A stretch of 64,000 nucleotides of DNA, taken from contig SVQW01000004.1 in NCBI GenBank assembly GCA_015065085.1, positions 1 to 64,000 of the forward strand, read 5' to 3'. The notes beneath the pieces are model-generated. The model did not search any database, had not been told where the DNA came from, and saw only the letters and a list, made by a program, of their open reading frames with translations. This stretch comes from Oscillospiraceae bacterium (lineage in GTDB: Bacteria; Bacillota; Clostridia; Oscillospirales; SIG627). Made by a program: the position numbers and the translations under genes. This document shows, one piece after another, positions 36,001 through 44,448 of this stretch; position 1 is the stretch's first letter; each line of letters opens with the position of its first letter.

Positions 36001-36807
36001 TTATCCATTATTCTTTATATGTACATCAAGCTGGTTAAATGGTATACTTATATTGTTTTTGTCAAACTCAGCCCGAACCTGCTCAATAAGGTCAAAATAT
36101 ACTGTCCAGTAATCAGAATTGTTGCACCAGGTGCGTGATACAATATTCACAGCGCTTTCACCATAGCTATGTACGCGTACAAATGGTGCATTTGTGTCGG
36201 TCAGAGCAAGAGGATGCTGTGACACCTTATCAAGTATTATGGATTTTGCTTTTTCCGTATCGGAATCGTATGCTATCTGGAAAGTGATATCAACACGACG
36301 CTGGGGCTCACGGGAATAGTTTGTAATGTGACTGTTTAAAAGTGCACCGTTGGGAATGCTTATCTGGCGTCCGTCAACCGAACGGATGAGAGTATGCAAA
36401 AGATCCACATCCAGAACAACGCCCTCATCTCCGCCTGCGGCAATATAATCGCCCGTCTTGAAGCGAGGCGCAATAAGAAGAAGCACACCGCCCGCAACGT
36501 TATTCAGCGAATCCTTGAGTGCCAGCGCAACAGCGGCAGCAGCAGCAGAAAGTGCAGCAACAGCTCCTGTCGTGGAAACACCTATGGCACTGAGTGCGGA
36601 AATAATGACAAGAACATGCAATACCACATTAAGTACTTTTGCGATAAACTTATCCAGTGCTTTGTCAAGCTTTGATTTTTCCAGAGAATCCTTGACAATT
36701 TTGAGAATGATACGAATAAGCAAATGACCCACAACAAGTATAAGAAGCATCTTGATAATTGGTGCCAAAAACACCCATATAGCTGCCCAAGAAACAACAA
36801 TCGGCAT
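36001..36807 (-). CDS. mscS: Small-conductance mechanosensitive channel
   Basis: The 268-residue membrane protein has three N-terminal transmembrane helices, the third being the Ala/Gly-rich pore helix (LSAAAAAVALALKDSLNN). The MscS beta-domain motif GDYIAAGGDEG, the IPNGALLNSHITNYSR block and the C-terminal alpha/beta domain follow. It opens on membrane tension and protects cells from hypo-osmotic shock. Start 36807 is set by CGGAGG seven nt upstream; the 32-codon upstream extension is rejected. It has its own promoter and terminator. Confidence 0.92.
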   Translation of the reverse strand: MPIVVSWAAIWVFLAPIIKMLLILVVGHLLIRIILKIVKDSLEKSKLDKALDKFIAKVLNVVLHVLVIISALSAIGVSTTGAVAALSAAAAAVALALKDSLNNVAGGVLLLIAPRFKTGDYIAAGGDEGVVLDVDLLHTLIRSVDGRQISIPNGALLNSHITNYSREPQRRVDITFQIAYDSDTEKAKSIILDKVSQHPLALTDTNAPFVRVHSYGESAVNIVSRTWCNNSDYWTVYFDLIEQVRAEFDKNNISIPFNQLDVHIKNNG

Positions 36808-36842
36808 AAAAAAACCTCCGTTTATAAATTTGTTATGTATAT

Positions 36843-36871
36843 ATTGTAGCACAAAAAAACTGATTTGTAAA
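36843..36871 (-). promoter_or_regulatory. Promoter of mscS
   Basis: Minus-strand TTTACA (36871-36866), 17 bp, TACAAT (36848-36843). Confidence 0.7.
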
Positions 36872-36994
36872 CCATTACACAAAATATTTTTTTGTAAAAA
36901 CAAAACACGCTTTTTTGTAAAAATATATAGAAAAATTCATAAAATCATGTTATAATGATACATGTTTTTTATTTTCCACGCAAAGGAGCAAAAA

Positions 36995-38296
36995 ATGTTT
37001 AACTCGGAAAACCTCAACATTAATGAAAAGAATCACCTTACAATAGGCAATCACGATGCAGTAGAACTTGCAAAGGAATTCGGAACTCCTCTTTACGTAC
37101 TGGACGAAAACCTTATGCGCAAAAACTGCCGCGAATATAAAGAGGCAATAGACACCTATTACAACGGAAACGGACTTGTCCTTTTCGCCAGCAAGGCACT
37201 GTGTACCATGTACACTGCAAAAGTCGTACAGAGTGAAGGCTTGGGAGCAGATGTCGTATCGGGCGGGGAGCTTTACACCTATCATAAGGCAGAATTCCCC
37301 ATGGACAAGGTTTTTTTCCACGGCAACAACAAAACCCCGGAAGAAATCGAGCTTGCCTTAAACTACGGTGTAGGTCATATAGTTGTTGACAACATATTCG
37401 AGCTGGAGCTTATAAATGACATTGCGGCAAAGCGCGGCATTGTGCAAAAAATACTGTTCCGCATAAAGCCGGGCGTTGATGCTCACACTCATGATTTTGT
37501 AAAAACCGGACAAATAGATTCCAAATTCGGTGTTGCATTGGAAAACGGCGAGGCTTTTGAAATACACAAGCATGCCGTCACTTTGAAAAATGTAATGGTA
37601 GACGGAATACACTGCCATATCGGTTCTCAGATATTCGATACCGAGCCCTTTGATCGTGCAGCGGAAGTTATGATGGATTTCATCACACTGCTTCATGACA
37701 AATTATCTCTTAAAATAAACATTCTAAATCTTGGTGGCGGATTCGGTATAAAATACGTCAGCGGGGACGACCCACTGCCACACGGCGAATATATCAAAAA
37801 TGCCGCTCTCGCAGTAAAGCGCATTGCAAAAGAAAAGGGACTGCCACTTCCCTATCTGGTATTCGAGCCCGGACGTTCGATAGTAGCAAGTGCAGGCGTC
37901 ACACTGTACACCGTAGGATGTGTCAAGGACATCAAGGATGTGAGAACATATGTATCGGTTGACGGCGGCATGGCAGATAACCCCAGATATATTCTTTACG
38001 GTGCAAAATACACCGCACTCCTTGCCAACAAGGCAGGCGACAAGCCCACCTCACCCGTAACCATAGCGGGAAAATGCTGTGAATCCGGCGATCTTATTCA
38101 GGAAAACGTAATGATGCCAAAGGTTAATGTAGGCGACACTCTGGCAGTGCTTGCAACAGGTGCTTACAATTATTCCATGGCAAGCAACTACAACCGTATC
38201 CCCCGTCCTCCGATTGTTGCACTTAACGGAAACGAAAAGAAGATTATTGTAAAACGTGAAACCTACGAGGATATAATCAAGAATGACGTTTTGTAA
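36995..38296 (+). CDS. lysA: Diaminopimelate decarboxylase
   Basis: The 433-residue PLP enzyme turns meso-diaminopimelate into L-lysine and CO2, the last step of lysine synthesis. The PLP lysine lies in FASKALC, the substrate and phosphate loops in HCHIGSQI and LGGGFGIKY, the family motif in FEPGRSIV, and the active-site Cys in CESGDLI. It starts at 36995 behind AAAGGAG; the frame open from 36962 overlaps the leader and is not used. A -10 box TATAAT lies at 36951-36956 with no clear -35. It is monocistronic and ends at a strong terminator. Confidence 0.94.
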   Translation: MFNSENLNINEKNHLTIGNHDAVELAKEFGTPLYVLDENLMRKNCREYKEAIDTYYNGNGLVLFASKALCTMYTAKVVQSEGLGADVVSGGELYTYHKAEFPMDKVFFHGNNKTPEEIELALNYGVGHIVVDNIFELELINDIAAKRGIVQKILFRIKPGVDAHTHDFVKTGQIDSKFGVALENGEAFEIHKHAVTLKNVMVDGIHCHIGSQIFDTEPFDRAAEVMMDFITLLHDKLSLKINILNLGGGFGIKYVSGDDPLPHGEYIKNAALAVKRIAKEKGLPLPYLVFEPGRSIVASAGVTLYTVGCVKDIKDVRTYVSVDGGMADNPRYILYGAKYTALLANKAGDKPTSPVTIAGKCCESGDLIQENVMMPKVNVGDTLAVLATGAYNYSMASNYNRIPRPPIVALNGNEKKIIVKRETYEDIIKNDVL

Positions 38297-38316
38297 TTTC
38301 TAATTCCTGCAAACAC

Positions 38317-38346
38317 AAAAAAGAGCAGTATATACTGCTCTTTTTT
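38317..38346. terminator. Terminator of lysA
   Basis: AAAAAAGAGCAGTA / TACTGCTCTTTTTT with a 2-nt centre and U-runs in both directions. Confidence 0.8.
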
Positions 38347-38355
38347 TATTTTAAA

Positions 38356-38484
38356 TCAACGTATTTCCTGATCCAGATCATCAAACAACTCAGAATCGAA
38401 AAAATCCCGTATTCCGATTTCAAGGCCATCACAAATTTTTTTGATAGTAGAAATGGTGGCGCTCTGATTGGGATTGTCTTCTTT
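38356..38484 (-). pseudogene. Remnant of an XRE-family regulator (C-terminal end)
   Basis: The minus strand encodes 42 residues that end with SATISTIKKICDGLEIGIRD and a following FFDSELFDD tail, which is the last part of a Cro/C1-type helix-turn-helix domain with its acidic tail. An in-frame stop (38485-38487) closes it upstream and the first helices of the domain are missing. The rest of the gene has been lost, replaced or moved out of frame by the neighbouring sequence. Nothing else regulatory remains. Confidence 0.72.
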
Positions 38485-38494
38485 TCAAACACTG

Positions 38495-38710
38495 ATGTTT
38501 TATATTTTGATCATTCCCATGATAATAGTCGTGCTTGTGATTTATCACAAAATGTTTGATGTTTACTATTTCGGCAGTAAAGGCTGTGTAACAGAAATAA
38601 TGGTTGGCGGATTAATTGGTGTAATACTGGCATTTCTTATTACGAAATTCTGGTACATTTCAATCCCTGTTGCTATACTGTTTGTAGTTGCGTTAGCAAA
38701 AGGCGACTGA
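38495..38710 (+). CDS. Small membrane protein, hypothetical
   Basis: About 71 residues with two or three hydrophobic stretches (MFYILIIPMIIVVLV, then GGLIGVILAFLI, then IPVAILFVVALA) and a short lysine-glycine-aspartate end. It directly abuts the truncated XRE remnant and has no clear ribosome site, so it may itself be a fragment of a larger membrane protein. A terminator hairpin lies 32 nt after its stop. No family recognised. Confidence 0.4.
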   Translation: MFYILIIPMIIVVLVIYHKMFDVYYFGSKGCVTEIMVGGLIGVILAFLITKFWYISIPVAILFVVALAKGD

Positions 38711-38742
38711 CTAAAATCTGTTTTCTATCATGTATAACATAC

Positions 38743-38790
38743 AAAAACAACACAGCACCATACATTTTTGTACAGTGCTGTGTTGTTTTT
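38743..38790. terminator. Bidirectional terminator before the RhaM gene end
   Basis: Sixteen-pair stem AAAAACAACACAGCAC / GTGCTGTGTTGTTTTT around an inner TACA/TGTA pairing; T-runs on both strands. Confidence 0.85.
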
Positions 38791-38796
38791 TAATTA

Positions 38797-39417
38797 TCAC
38801 TGCTTTGCAATAAGTGCTATGGCGTCATGCTTTTCGCCGGTTATCCAGTCCACGTCATCAGTGAGCCAGTCCATTATTTCAAGCTGGCGGGTTTCCCATG
38901 CGATAGTAGAAGCTTTTTCTTCCTCGGTCATGTCGTGATCAAATGATTTGACAAGCTCGCAGTAACCGAATATGTAACCATTGGCATTCCATATGGTAAA
39001 GTTACTTTCGGGACCCTCTTTCACAGCATCTCCGCGTGCCTCTACAAGCGCATCGTGACGGCGCTTATATTCCTCTGCACAACCTTCCTTAAGCTTTGTG
39101 GCAAAAACGCGGTGGCGTATAAGGGATTTATCCTCACGCACAATGCCTATATCGTGATACATAAGAGGCAGTGTGCCGGGAGCAGCAAACAGCTCGGTAT
39201 CGACCGACACAAGCTTATCGGCAATCAATTTTGCCGATGTATCATCCTTATATTCACCGTAGCAGAACAGAAAATCTTCTATTCCCCACACGGAAAAATT
39301 GTTTACACCGTTAAGTTCAAGTTCTTTTTTAGCTTCGTCCCATTTAGCTGTGATGGCACCGATTGCTTTTTCCTTACAACCATTCTTGCATTTTAAAACA
39401 AAAGGCATTCTTTGCAT
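38797..39417 (-). CDS. Tandem L-rhamnose mutarotase-like protein
   Basis: RhaM enzymes are about 105 residues and interconvert alpha and beta anomers of L-rhamnose. This 206-residue protein appears to hold two copies. The C-terminal half (about 100-200) has the family pattern RHRVFATKLKEGCAEEYKRRHD, split here at RHRVFATKLK, then NFTIWNANGYIFGYCELV. The N-terminal half (1-95) repeats it weakly as MPFVLKCKNGCKEKA, with NFSVWGIEDFLFCYGEY, and lacks the catalytic His of the KRRHD stretch. One site is thus probably active and the other structural. Ribosome site AGAGG and consensus promoter support the 39417 start. It stands alone, without rhamnose isomerase or kinase nearby. Confidence 0.75.
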   Translation of the reverse strand: MQRMPFVLKCKNGCKEKAIGAITAKWDEAKKELELNGVNNFSVWGIEDFLFCYGEYKDDTSAKLIADKLVSVDTELFAAPGTLPLMYHDIGIVREDKSLIRHRVFATKLKEGCAEEYKRRHDALVEARGDAVKEGPESNFTIWNANGYIFGYCELVKSFDHDMTEEEKASTIAWETRQLEIMDWLTDDVDWITGEKHDAIALIAKQ

Positions 39418-39454
39418 TTATCTTTACCTCTTTCAAAAGTAATATTTTTCTTTT

Positions 39455-39483
39455 AGTATATCAGTTTTTAAGCTATAAGTCAA
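39455..39483 (-). promoter_or_regulatory. Promoter of the tandem RhaM gene
   Basis: Minus-strand TTGACT (39483-39478), 17 bp, TATACT (39460-39455). Confidence 0.7.
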
Positions 39484-39553
39484 GATAAAAACAACAATTT
39501 TCCCGATACAGCCTCGCATAATATTAAACTTTTTTTAACTTTTGAAAAACCGC

Positions 39554-39582
39554 TTTACATTTCCTGCAAATTCTGATATAAT
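39554..39582 (+). promoter_or_regulatory. Promoter of glnA
   Basis: TTTACA (39554-39559), 17 bp, TATAAT (39577-39582); the AGGGGTG ribosome site follows in a 44-nt leader. No GlnR or riboswitch structure is visible. Confidence 0.7.
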
Positions 39583-39626
39583 AAGGTATTGTAATGTAAT
39601 TAATTTAATTTCAGGGGTGTATTAAA

Positions 39627-41051
39627 ATGGCAAAAAGCATTCAGGATATTCTCAATATTATCGAAGAAAACGACATAAGAATGGTAGACTTCAAGATGGT
39701 TGACATCAACGGTCAGTACCGTCACGTTACCATTCCCGCAGAAAACTTTTCTGAAGACACTATGAAAAGCGGTATCGGCTTTGACGCATCCAACTACGGT
39801 TATGCCGTTGTTGAAAAGAGCGACATGGTATTCATTCCCGACCCCGACACCGCGGTAATTGATCCCTTCTGTCAGATTCCCACTCTCTCCATGACCGGTA
39901 ATGCAATGATTATCGACGCAAAGGAAAACCGTCCTCTGGCTCAGTACCCTAGAAACATAGTTCTTGCTGCAGAAAAATACATGCAGGATTCCGGAATTGC
40001 AGACACAATGATGATTCTTCCCGAATTTGAGTTCTATCTTTTCGATCAGGTAGGCTGGGAAGTTCAGCCCAACAGCATCGGCGTTTCCATGGATACTCAG
40101 CAGTCCTACTGGAACAGCGCTACCGAGGGTCGTGGCTGTGTCGTTGCAAAGCAGAAGGCTTACCACATTGCAAAGCCATTTGACGCAGCTTACGAGTGCC
40201 GCAGCGAAATGTGCATGCACATGAAGGATGCAGGTATCGAAATCAACTATCATCATCCCGAGGTTGCCGCTTCCGGACAGTTTGAAATTGAGCCTCAGCT
40301 GGGTCAGATGTCCAAAATGGCAGACGCAACCATGATGATTAAGTATATCATCCACAATACCGCTATGCAGTACGGCAAAACCGCAACCTTTATGCCCAAG
40401 CCGATTTATGGCGAAGCGGGAAGCGGAATGCACGTTCATATGCTTCTCATGAAAGACGGTAAGCCCGTTTTCTCGGATGACAACGGTTATGCACGTCTTA
40501 GCGAAACCGCGCACTACTTCATGGGCGGACTTCTGAAGCACATTGCTTCTCTTTGCGCTCTCACCAACCCCAGCACCAACTCCTTCAAGAGACTTGTTCC
40601 CGGCTTCGAAGCGCCCGTTACCGTTGGTTATGCAACTTCCAACAGAAGTGCGGTAATACGTATTCCCGCATACGCAAAGAGCCCCGAGAAGCGCCGTTTC
40701 GAGCTTCGTAACCCAGATGCCACCTGCAATCCTTACTTCTGTTATGCAGCTATTCTTATGGCAGGACTTGATGGTGTTAAAAACAAGATTGACCCTCATG
40801 CAAACGGTTGGGGCCCTTACGATGTTAACCTTTACCACCTCAGTGATGAAGAAAAAGCAAAGCTTCACCATCTGCCCACATCTCTTGATCAGGCACTGGA
40901 TGCACTGGAGGCGGATAACGATTATCTCACCGCAGGCGGTGTGTTCCCCAAGGAGCTTCTTGACAATTTCATCAAGGCTAAGCGCGAGGAGTGCCGTCAG
41001 CTCGCCGCTATTCCCCACCCTGCAGAATTCGATAAATACTATAATCTTTAA
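39627..41051 (+). CDS. glnA: Glutamine synthetase, type I
   Basis: The 474-residue enzyme forms glutamine from glutamate, ammonia and ATP. The N-terminal beta-grasp domain and the catalytic blocks PEFEFYLF, GEAGSGMHVHM, NPSTNSFKRLVPGFEAPV and NRSAVIRIPAYAKSPE are intact. Its length and the insertion around residues 145-175 look like the GSI-beta subtype, and a Tyr sits at the site adenylylated in enteric bacteria (VNLYHLSDEE). Clostridia more often carry GSI-alpha, so this is slightly unusual. Whether the Tyr is modified cannot be told, as no glnE is in the window. Confidence 0.93.
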   Translation: MAKSIQDILNIIEENDIRMVDFKMVDINGQYRHVTIPAENFSEDTMKSGIGFDASNYGYAVVEKSDMVFIPDPDTAVIDPFCQIPTLSMTGNAMIIDAKENRPLAQYPRNIVLAAEKYMQDSGIADTMMILPEFEFYLFDQVGWEVQPNSIGVSMDTQQSYWNSATEGRGCVVAKQKAYHIAKPFDAAYECRSEMCMHMKDAGIEINYHHPEVAASGQFEIEPQLGQMSKMADATMMIKYIIHNTAMQYGKTATFMPKPIYGEAGSGMHVHMLLMKDGKPVFSDDNGYARLSETAHYFMGGLLKHIASLCALTNPSTNSFKRLVPGFEAPVTVGYATSNRSAVIRIPAYAKSPEKRRFELRNPDATCNPYFCYAAILMAGLDGVKNKIDPHANGWGPYDVNLYHLSDEEKAKLHHLPTSLDQALDALEADNDYLTAGGVFPKELLDNFIKAKREECRQLAAIPHPAEFDKYYNL

Positions 41052-41060
41052 TTTATTATT

Positions 41061-41086
41061 AAAGGGCAGGTTTAAACCTGCCCTTT
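41061..41086 (+). terminator. Terminator of glnA
   Basis: Perfect palindrome AAAGGGCAGG TTTAAA CCTGCCCTTT ten bases after the stop, with only a short T-run, so some read-through into the HAD gene 16 nt on is possible. Confidence 0.7.
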
Positions 41087-41101
41087 AAGTTATGGTGTAT
41101 A

Positions 41102-41665
41102 ATGAGAGTTTTTGATTTCGACAACACAATTTACGACGGAGAAAGCGTTATTGATTTTTATATTTTCAGCATTAAGTATAATCCGCGTGTTATAAAATAT
41201 GCTTTCATTGTGTTTTACAATGCGCTGAAGTACAAGCTTGGTAAAACCACCATGGAAAGTCTGGAAAAGGTGATCTCGCGTTATGCCGAGGGTTATCTCA
41301 CATCACTCCCGGACATAAATTCCATTGTAAAGGCCTTCTGGGATAAAAACATGAAAAAAATCAAGCCCTGGTACAAGCCGCAAAGTGACGATGTCATTCT
41401 CACGGCATCATTTAATGTGACGATGGACGAAGCTTTCAGACGTCTGGGACTTGAAAAGTCTGTATGCTCGGTGTTTGATATGGACACCATGAAAACGGTA
41501 TACCTCAATTTCAGCGATAACAAGCCCGCCAGATTCCGACAGCTTTTCGGGGAAAACGTCTTTCCGGACGAGTTTTATACCGACAGTGAATTTGACACTC
41601 CCATGATAGACATTTCAAAAAGTGCTTATGTAGTAAAGAAAAACAAAATAACAAGAATAAAATAA
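41102..41665 (+). CDS. HAD-superfamily phosphatase
   Basis: The 187-residue protein has HAD motif I at the start (DFDNTIYDG, nucleophile and acid/base Asp), motif II in LTASFN and motif IV in YTDSEFDTPM. A helical cap lies between residues 20 and 85, as in the HAD-IB group that includes phosphoserine-phosphatase-like enzymes. It should dephosphorylate a small cytoplasmic metabolite. Its start lies 16 nt after the glnA terminator and lacks a clear promoter, so it may depend on read-through. Substrate unknown. Confidence 0.82.
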   Translation: MRVFDFDNTIYDGESVIDFYIFSIKYNPRVIKYAFIVFYNALKYKLGKTTMESLEKVISRYAEGYLTSLPDINSIVKAFWDKNMKKIKPWYKPQSDDVILTASFNVTMDEAFRRLGLEKSVCSVFDMDTMKTVYLNFSDNKPARFRQLFGENVFPDEFYTDSEFDTPMIDISKSAYVVKKNKITRIK

Positions 41666-41674
41666 CAGATTACG

Positions 41675-41706
41675 TATGCCGAGTGTTCTCAGGAACACCC
41701 GGCATA
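41675..41706. terminator. Bidirectional terminator between HAD and FGGY genes
   Basis: TATGCCGAGTGTTC / GAACACCCGGCATA with a short loop and one mismatch; convergent genes on both sides. Confidence 0.7.
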
Positions 41707-43245
41707 TGATTTGTATAGTTCAAAAAAACTGTTAAAACCTTCGACTGATTTGGGGTCGGGCAACAAAACTGTTTTTTCAATGTTTCCAAAAACTTTTGCA
41801 TCAAGCCAATCTCCAAGTGAGTGATTTTCACTTTTTATCATATAGGCAGCGAGCAAAGCCATACCCCAGGCACCGCCTTCTCCCGATGTTCCAGAAACAG
41901 AGACAGCGGTATTGAGTGCGTTGGCAAGAATTTGCTGAGCTACTCCTTTAACTTTAAAGAGTCCGCCATGAGCATTGAAGCAATCTGCAGAAATATTTTC
42001 ATTTTCAACAAGTATATCCATACCTATTTTTAACACTGCAACCGTAGCATATAGCTGTGAACGGAAGAAGTTTGCCAAATTCATTTTGCTCTGAGGCATA
42101 CGTAAATACATGGGAAATCCGTTTTTTATGCCGGCAACAGGTTCACTTGCAAGGAAATTGTATGATATTACCCCACCGCAGTCAGAATCTCCCGATAACG
42201 TATTTTCATACAGCAGTTTATAAATTTTTGATTTATCAATTTCCGCACCAATCATCAGTGCAAACTCTCCAAATATTTTCACCCATACATCAATCTCGGA
42301 ACAGCCGTTGTTGCTATGCACCATTGCAACGGGAAACGCATCGGGCGTTGTTACAACATCAATTTTCTCGTACTTGCCTTTTAGCTGTTTTTCCAATACA
42401 AGCATTGAAAATACAGATGTCCCGGCGGAAATATTACCGGTTTTGGGTTTTACACTGTTGGTTGCAACCATACCCGTTCCGGCATCGCCTTCGGGAGGGC
42501 AAACCGGTATACCGGCTGATAATTTTCCGGAAATATCGAGGAAATCTGCTCCGGATTGTATCAGCATTGCGCCTGCTTCGCCACAAACCTTCACTTTGGG
42601 AAGAATATCGCGTATATTCCATGTCAAATCGTACTTGCTTATTAAACGTTCAAATTTATCAAGCATTTCCGGATTATACTCATTGCCGAGAATCGGAAAC
42701 ATTCCCGAAGCTTCGCAAACGCCTACTTCCCATCTGCCGGTCAGCAAATAGTGAATATATCCCGACAACGTGGTAATATGTGCAATTCGATTTACATGCT
42801 CTTCTCCATTTAAAATTGCCTGATACAGATGAGCGATACTCCAACGCTGCGGAATATTAAAATTGAATAAATCTGTAAGTTCTGACGCCGCCTTTTCTGT
42901 TGTTGTATTTCTCCATGTTCTGAAAGGAACAAGAAGCTTATCTTCATCATCAAACGCAAGATAACCATGCATCATTCCCGAAATACCTATACCACCCATC
43001 TTTGTCAGGTTGATATTATATTTCTCCAGAACATCTTTGCACAAAGAAGCATAGCTCTCTTTTGTCCCTTTAAAAATTTCATCTATGGAATACGTCCAAT
43101 AACCGTTTTCAAACTTGTTTTCCCACTCATAACAGCCACTGGCTATCGGCATATAACTGTCATCAATCAAACAGGATTTTATTCTGGTCGATCCAAGCTC
43201 TATACCAAGAAATGTATATCCTTGTGCTATTTTTTCCTTGATCAT
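41689..43245 (-). CDS. FGGY-family carbohydrate kinase
   Basis: The 518-residue protein has the actin-like two-domain fold of the FGGY kinases: the N-terminal phosphate loop GIELGSTRIKS, the sugar-binding block GIGISGMMHGYLAF, and the ATP-binding GNISAGTSVFSML and NAHGGLFKV. It would phosphorylate a pentose, ketose or polyol such as xylulose, ribulose or fructose. The GH172 gene precedes it by 17 nt, so it likely phosphorylates the sugar that GH172 releases. Its stop overlaps the terminator stem. Sugar specificity is not decided. Confidence 0.85.
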   Translation of the reverse strand: MIKEKIAQGYTFLGIELGSTRIKSCLIDDSYMPIASGCYEWENKFENGYWTYSIDEIFKGTKESYASLCKDVLEKYNINLTKMGGIGISGMMHGYLAFDDEDKLLVPFRTWRNTTTEKAASELTDLFNFNIPQRWSIAHLYQAILNGEEHVNRIAHITTLSGYIHYLLTGRWEVGVCEASGMFPILGNEYNPEMLDKFERLISKYDLTWNIRDILPKVKVCGEAGAMLIQSGADFLDISGKLSAGIPVCPPEGDAGTGMVATNSVKPKTGNISAGTSVFSMLVLEKQLKGKYEKIDVVTTPDAFPVAMVHSNNGCSEIDVWVKIFGEFALMIGAEIDKSKIYKLLYENTLSGDSDCGGVISYNFLASEPVAGIKNGFPMYLRMPQSKMNLANFFRSQLYATVAVLKIGMDILVENENISADCFNAHGGLFKVKGVAQQILANALNTAVSVSGTSGEGGAWGMALLAAYMIKSENHSLGDWLDAKVFGNIEKTVLLPDPKSVEGFNSFFELYKSYAGCS

Positions 43246-43262
43246 ATATTACAATCCTTTAA

Positions 43263-44315
43263 TTATATAATTTCAAGTTCATCTGTCGAAGGAAATTTGG
43301 GGAAATTTTTACATATGCTATCCTGATACCAGAATGCCACAGATGATATATCATCCTGCAAAGGAAGGAAGCGCGGTCCGTTTCTCCAACCCAATGCCTG
43401 TATGGTTACTTTTATATCTTTTTTGAAGTAGATAGGGTCAGTTATATGCCATCTGTAAAGAGAAAATCTCTGCTGAGAGCTGTAAAGGCCGTCAGGTCTT
43501 ATTATTTTTGAAAGACCGGAGTAAGGCGTACAGAATTCTTGATATTTTCCGCCGATATCGAAATTCCACGACCCACAGAAATAATCCTCAGTGCCGGTTC
43601 CGCAGATAGTCGGGTATTCTTTGTCGCCGTCAAGGTAGAATTTTATTTCACCTTCACCCCACCAACCGGTATTGTTTACGCCCCAGAACATATATGTTCC
43701 TACGTAATGGCCGTTTCCTTCAACATTGTCAAGAATTGTATAACATTCTTTATACGGCAAAGGATTTGTTCTTCTGAATTGAGCATGAAAATAGCCGTGT
43801 CCTTCGGGAATATTTCCTACAAGATAATCAATCTGGTAATAAGCCACAGCATCTTCAAAATTAAGATTTTCAAGTGTTATTCTGCATTTTTTGTAAAAAG
43901 GCATATCCCAGTAACAATTAAAAGCTCTTTTGGGATTTACACATACCGGCAAGGATGTAAGCTGTGCATAATTCTGGTATTCTGCAGAAGCAAAAAAATC
44001 CCCAAGCGGTACTTCCACAGATGGAGTGTCGCTTCCGTCCCAGTACATTCTGATAATAAGCATTCTGTTTTTTGGGCAACTGTCGGTAATCCATATGTGC
44101 TTTATAATGCCGGAGCCATCTATATTTGCCAACTCAACTGTTTTACCTGCGGGTACTACAACAGAGGGAGATATTTTCCATCCTTTCCCCAGATCTTTTG
44201 CATAACGCTCTGCTGTTCCATGTTCTGCCATTCCGCCTTTGCCTTTTTCACCGGTAAAGTTTTCGGCAGAAATTGACCTTGTTTCAAAGTTTTGCATTTT
44301 TGATAAACACATCAT
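43263..44315 (-). CDS. GH172 (DUF2961) glycoside hydrolase
   Basis: About 350 residues in a double jelly-roll pattern typical of DUF2961/GH172. Known members cleave difructose dianhydride, alpha-D-fructofuranosides or alpha-D-arabinofuranosides and form trimers. The core motif GTGTEDYFCGSW carries the catalytic Glu, and WGVNNTGWWGEGEIKFYLDGD is the other family block, split as WGVNNTGWWGEG and EIKFYLDGD. No signal peptide: it acts in the cytoplasm. AAGGAGG nine nt before 44315 sets the start; the upstream extension is rejected. It forms an operon with the FGGY kinase and is divergent from an AraC-type regulator that probably controls both. Confidence 0.85.
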   Translation of the reverse strand: MMCLSKMQNFETRSISAENFTGEKGKGGMAEHGTAERYAKDLGKGWKISPSVVVPAGKTVELANIDGSGIIKHIWITDSCPKNRMLIIRMYWDGSDTPSVEVPLGDFFASAEYQNYAQLTSLPVCVNPKRAFNCYWDMPFYKKCRITLENLNFEDAVAYYQIDYLVGNIPEGHGYFHAQFRRTNPLPYKECYTILDNVEGNGHYVGTYMFWGVNNTGWWGEGEIKFYLDGDKEYPTICGTGTEDYFCGSWNFDIGGKYQEFCTPYSGLSKIIRPDGLYSSQQRFSLYRWHITDPIYFKKDIKVTIQALGWRNGPRFLPLQDDISSVAFWYQDSICKNFPKFPSTDELEII

Positions 44316-44345
44316 TTTAGTATTCCTCCTTGAAATTATACTGTG

Positions 44346-44420
44346 ATTATAGTATAATATAGCATAGTCACCAATAAAATTAAATAGCATTTCGTGTCAA
44401 TAAATTTATCATTTATTGAC
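44346..44420. promoter_or_regulatory. Divergent control region of the GH172 operon and AraC gene, with palindrome
   Basis: For the GH172 operon, minus-strand TTGGTG (44374-44369) and TATAAT (44351-44346) are 17 bp apart. Between this and the AraC gene lies a perfect 9-bp inverted repeat GTCAATAAA (44396-44404) / TTTATTGAC (44112 offset: 44412-44420) with a 7-bp spacer, a good candidate operator 28 bp before the AraC start. Confidence 0.6.
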
Positions 44421-44448
44421 GTGATGTTGTTCAGAAGGAGTCAAATAT

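Noticed and set aside
39600-41018. 472-codon open frame antisense to glnA
   Set aside because: Shadow of a highly biased housekeeping gene.
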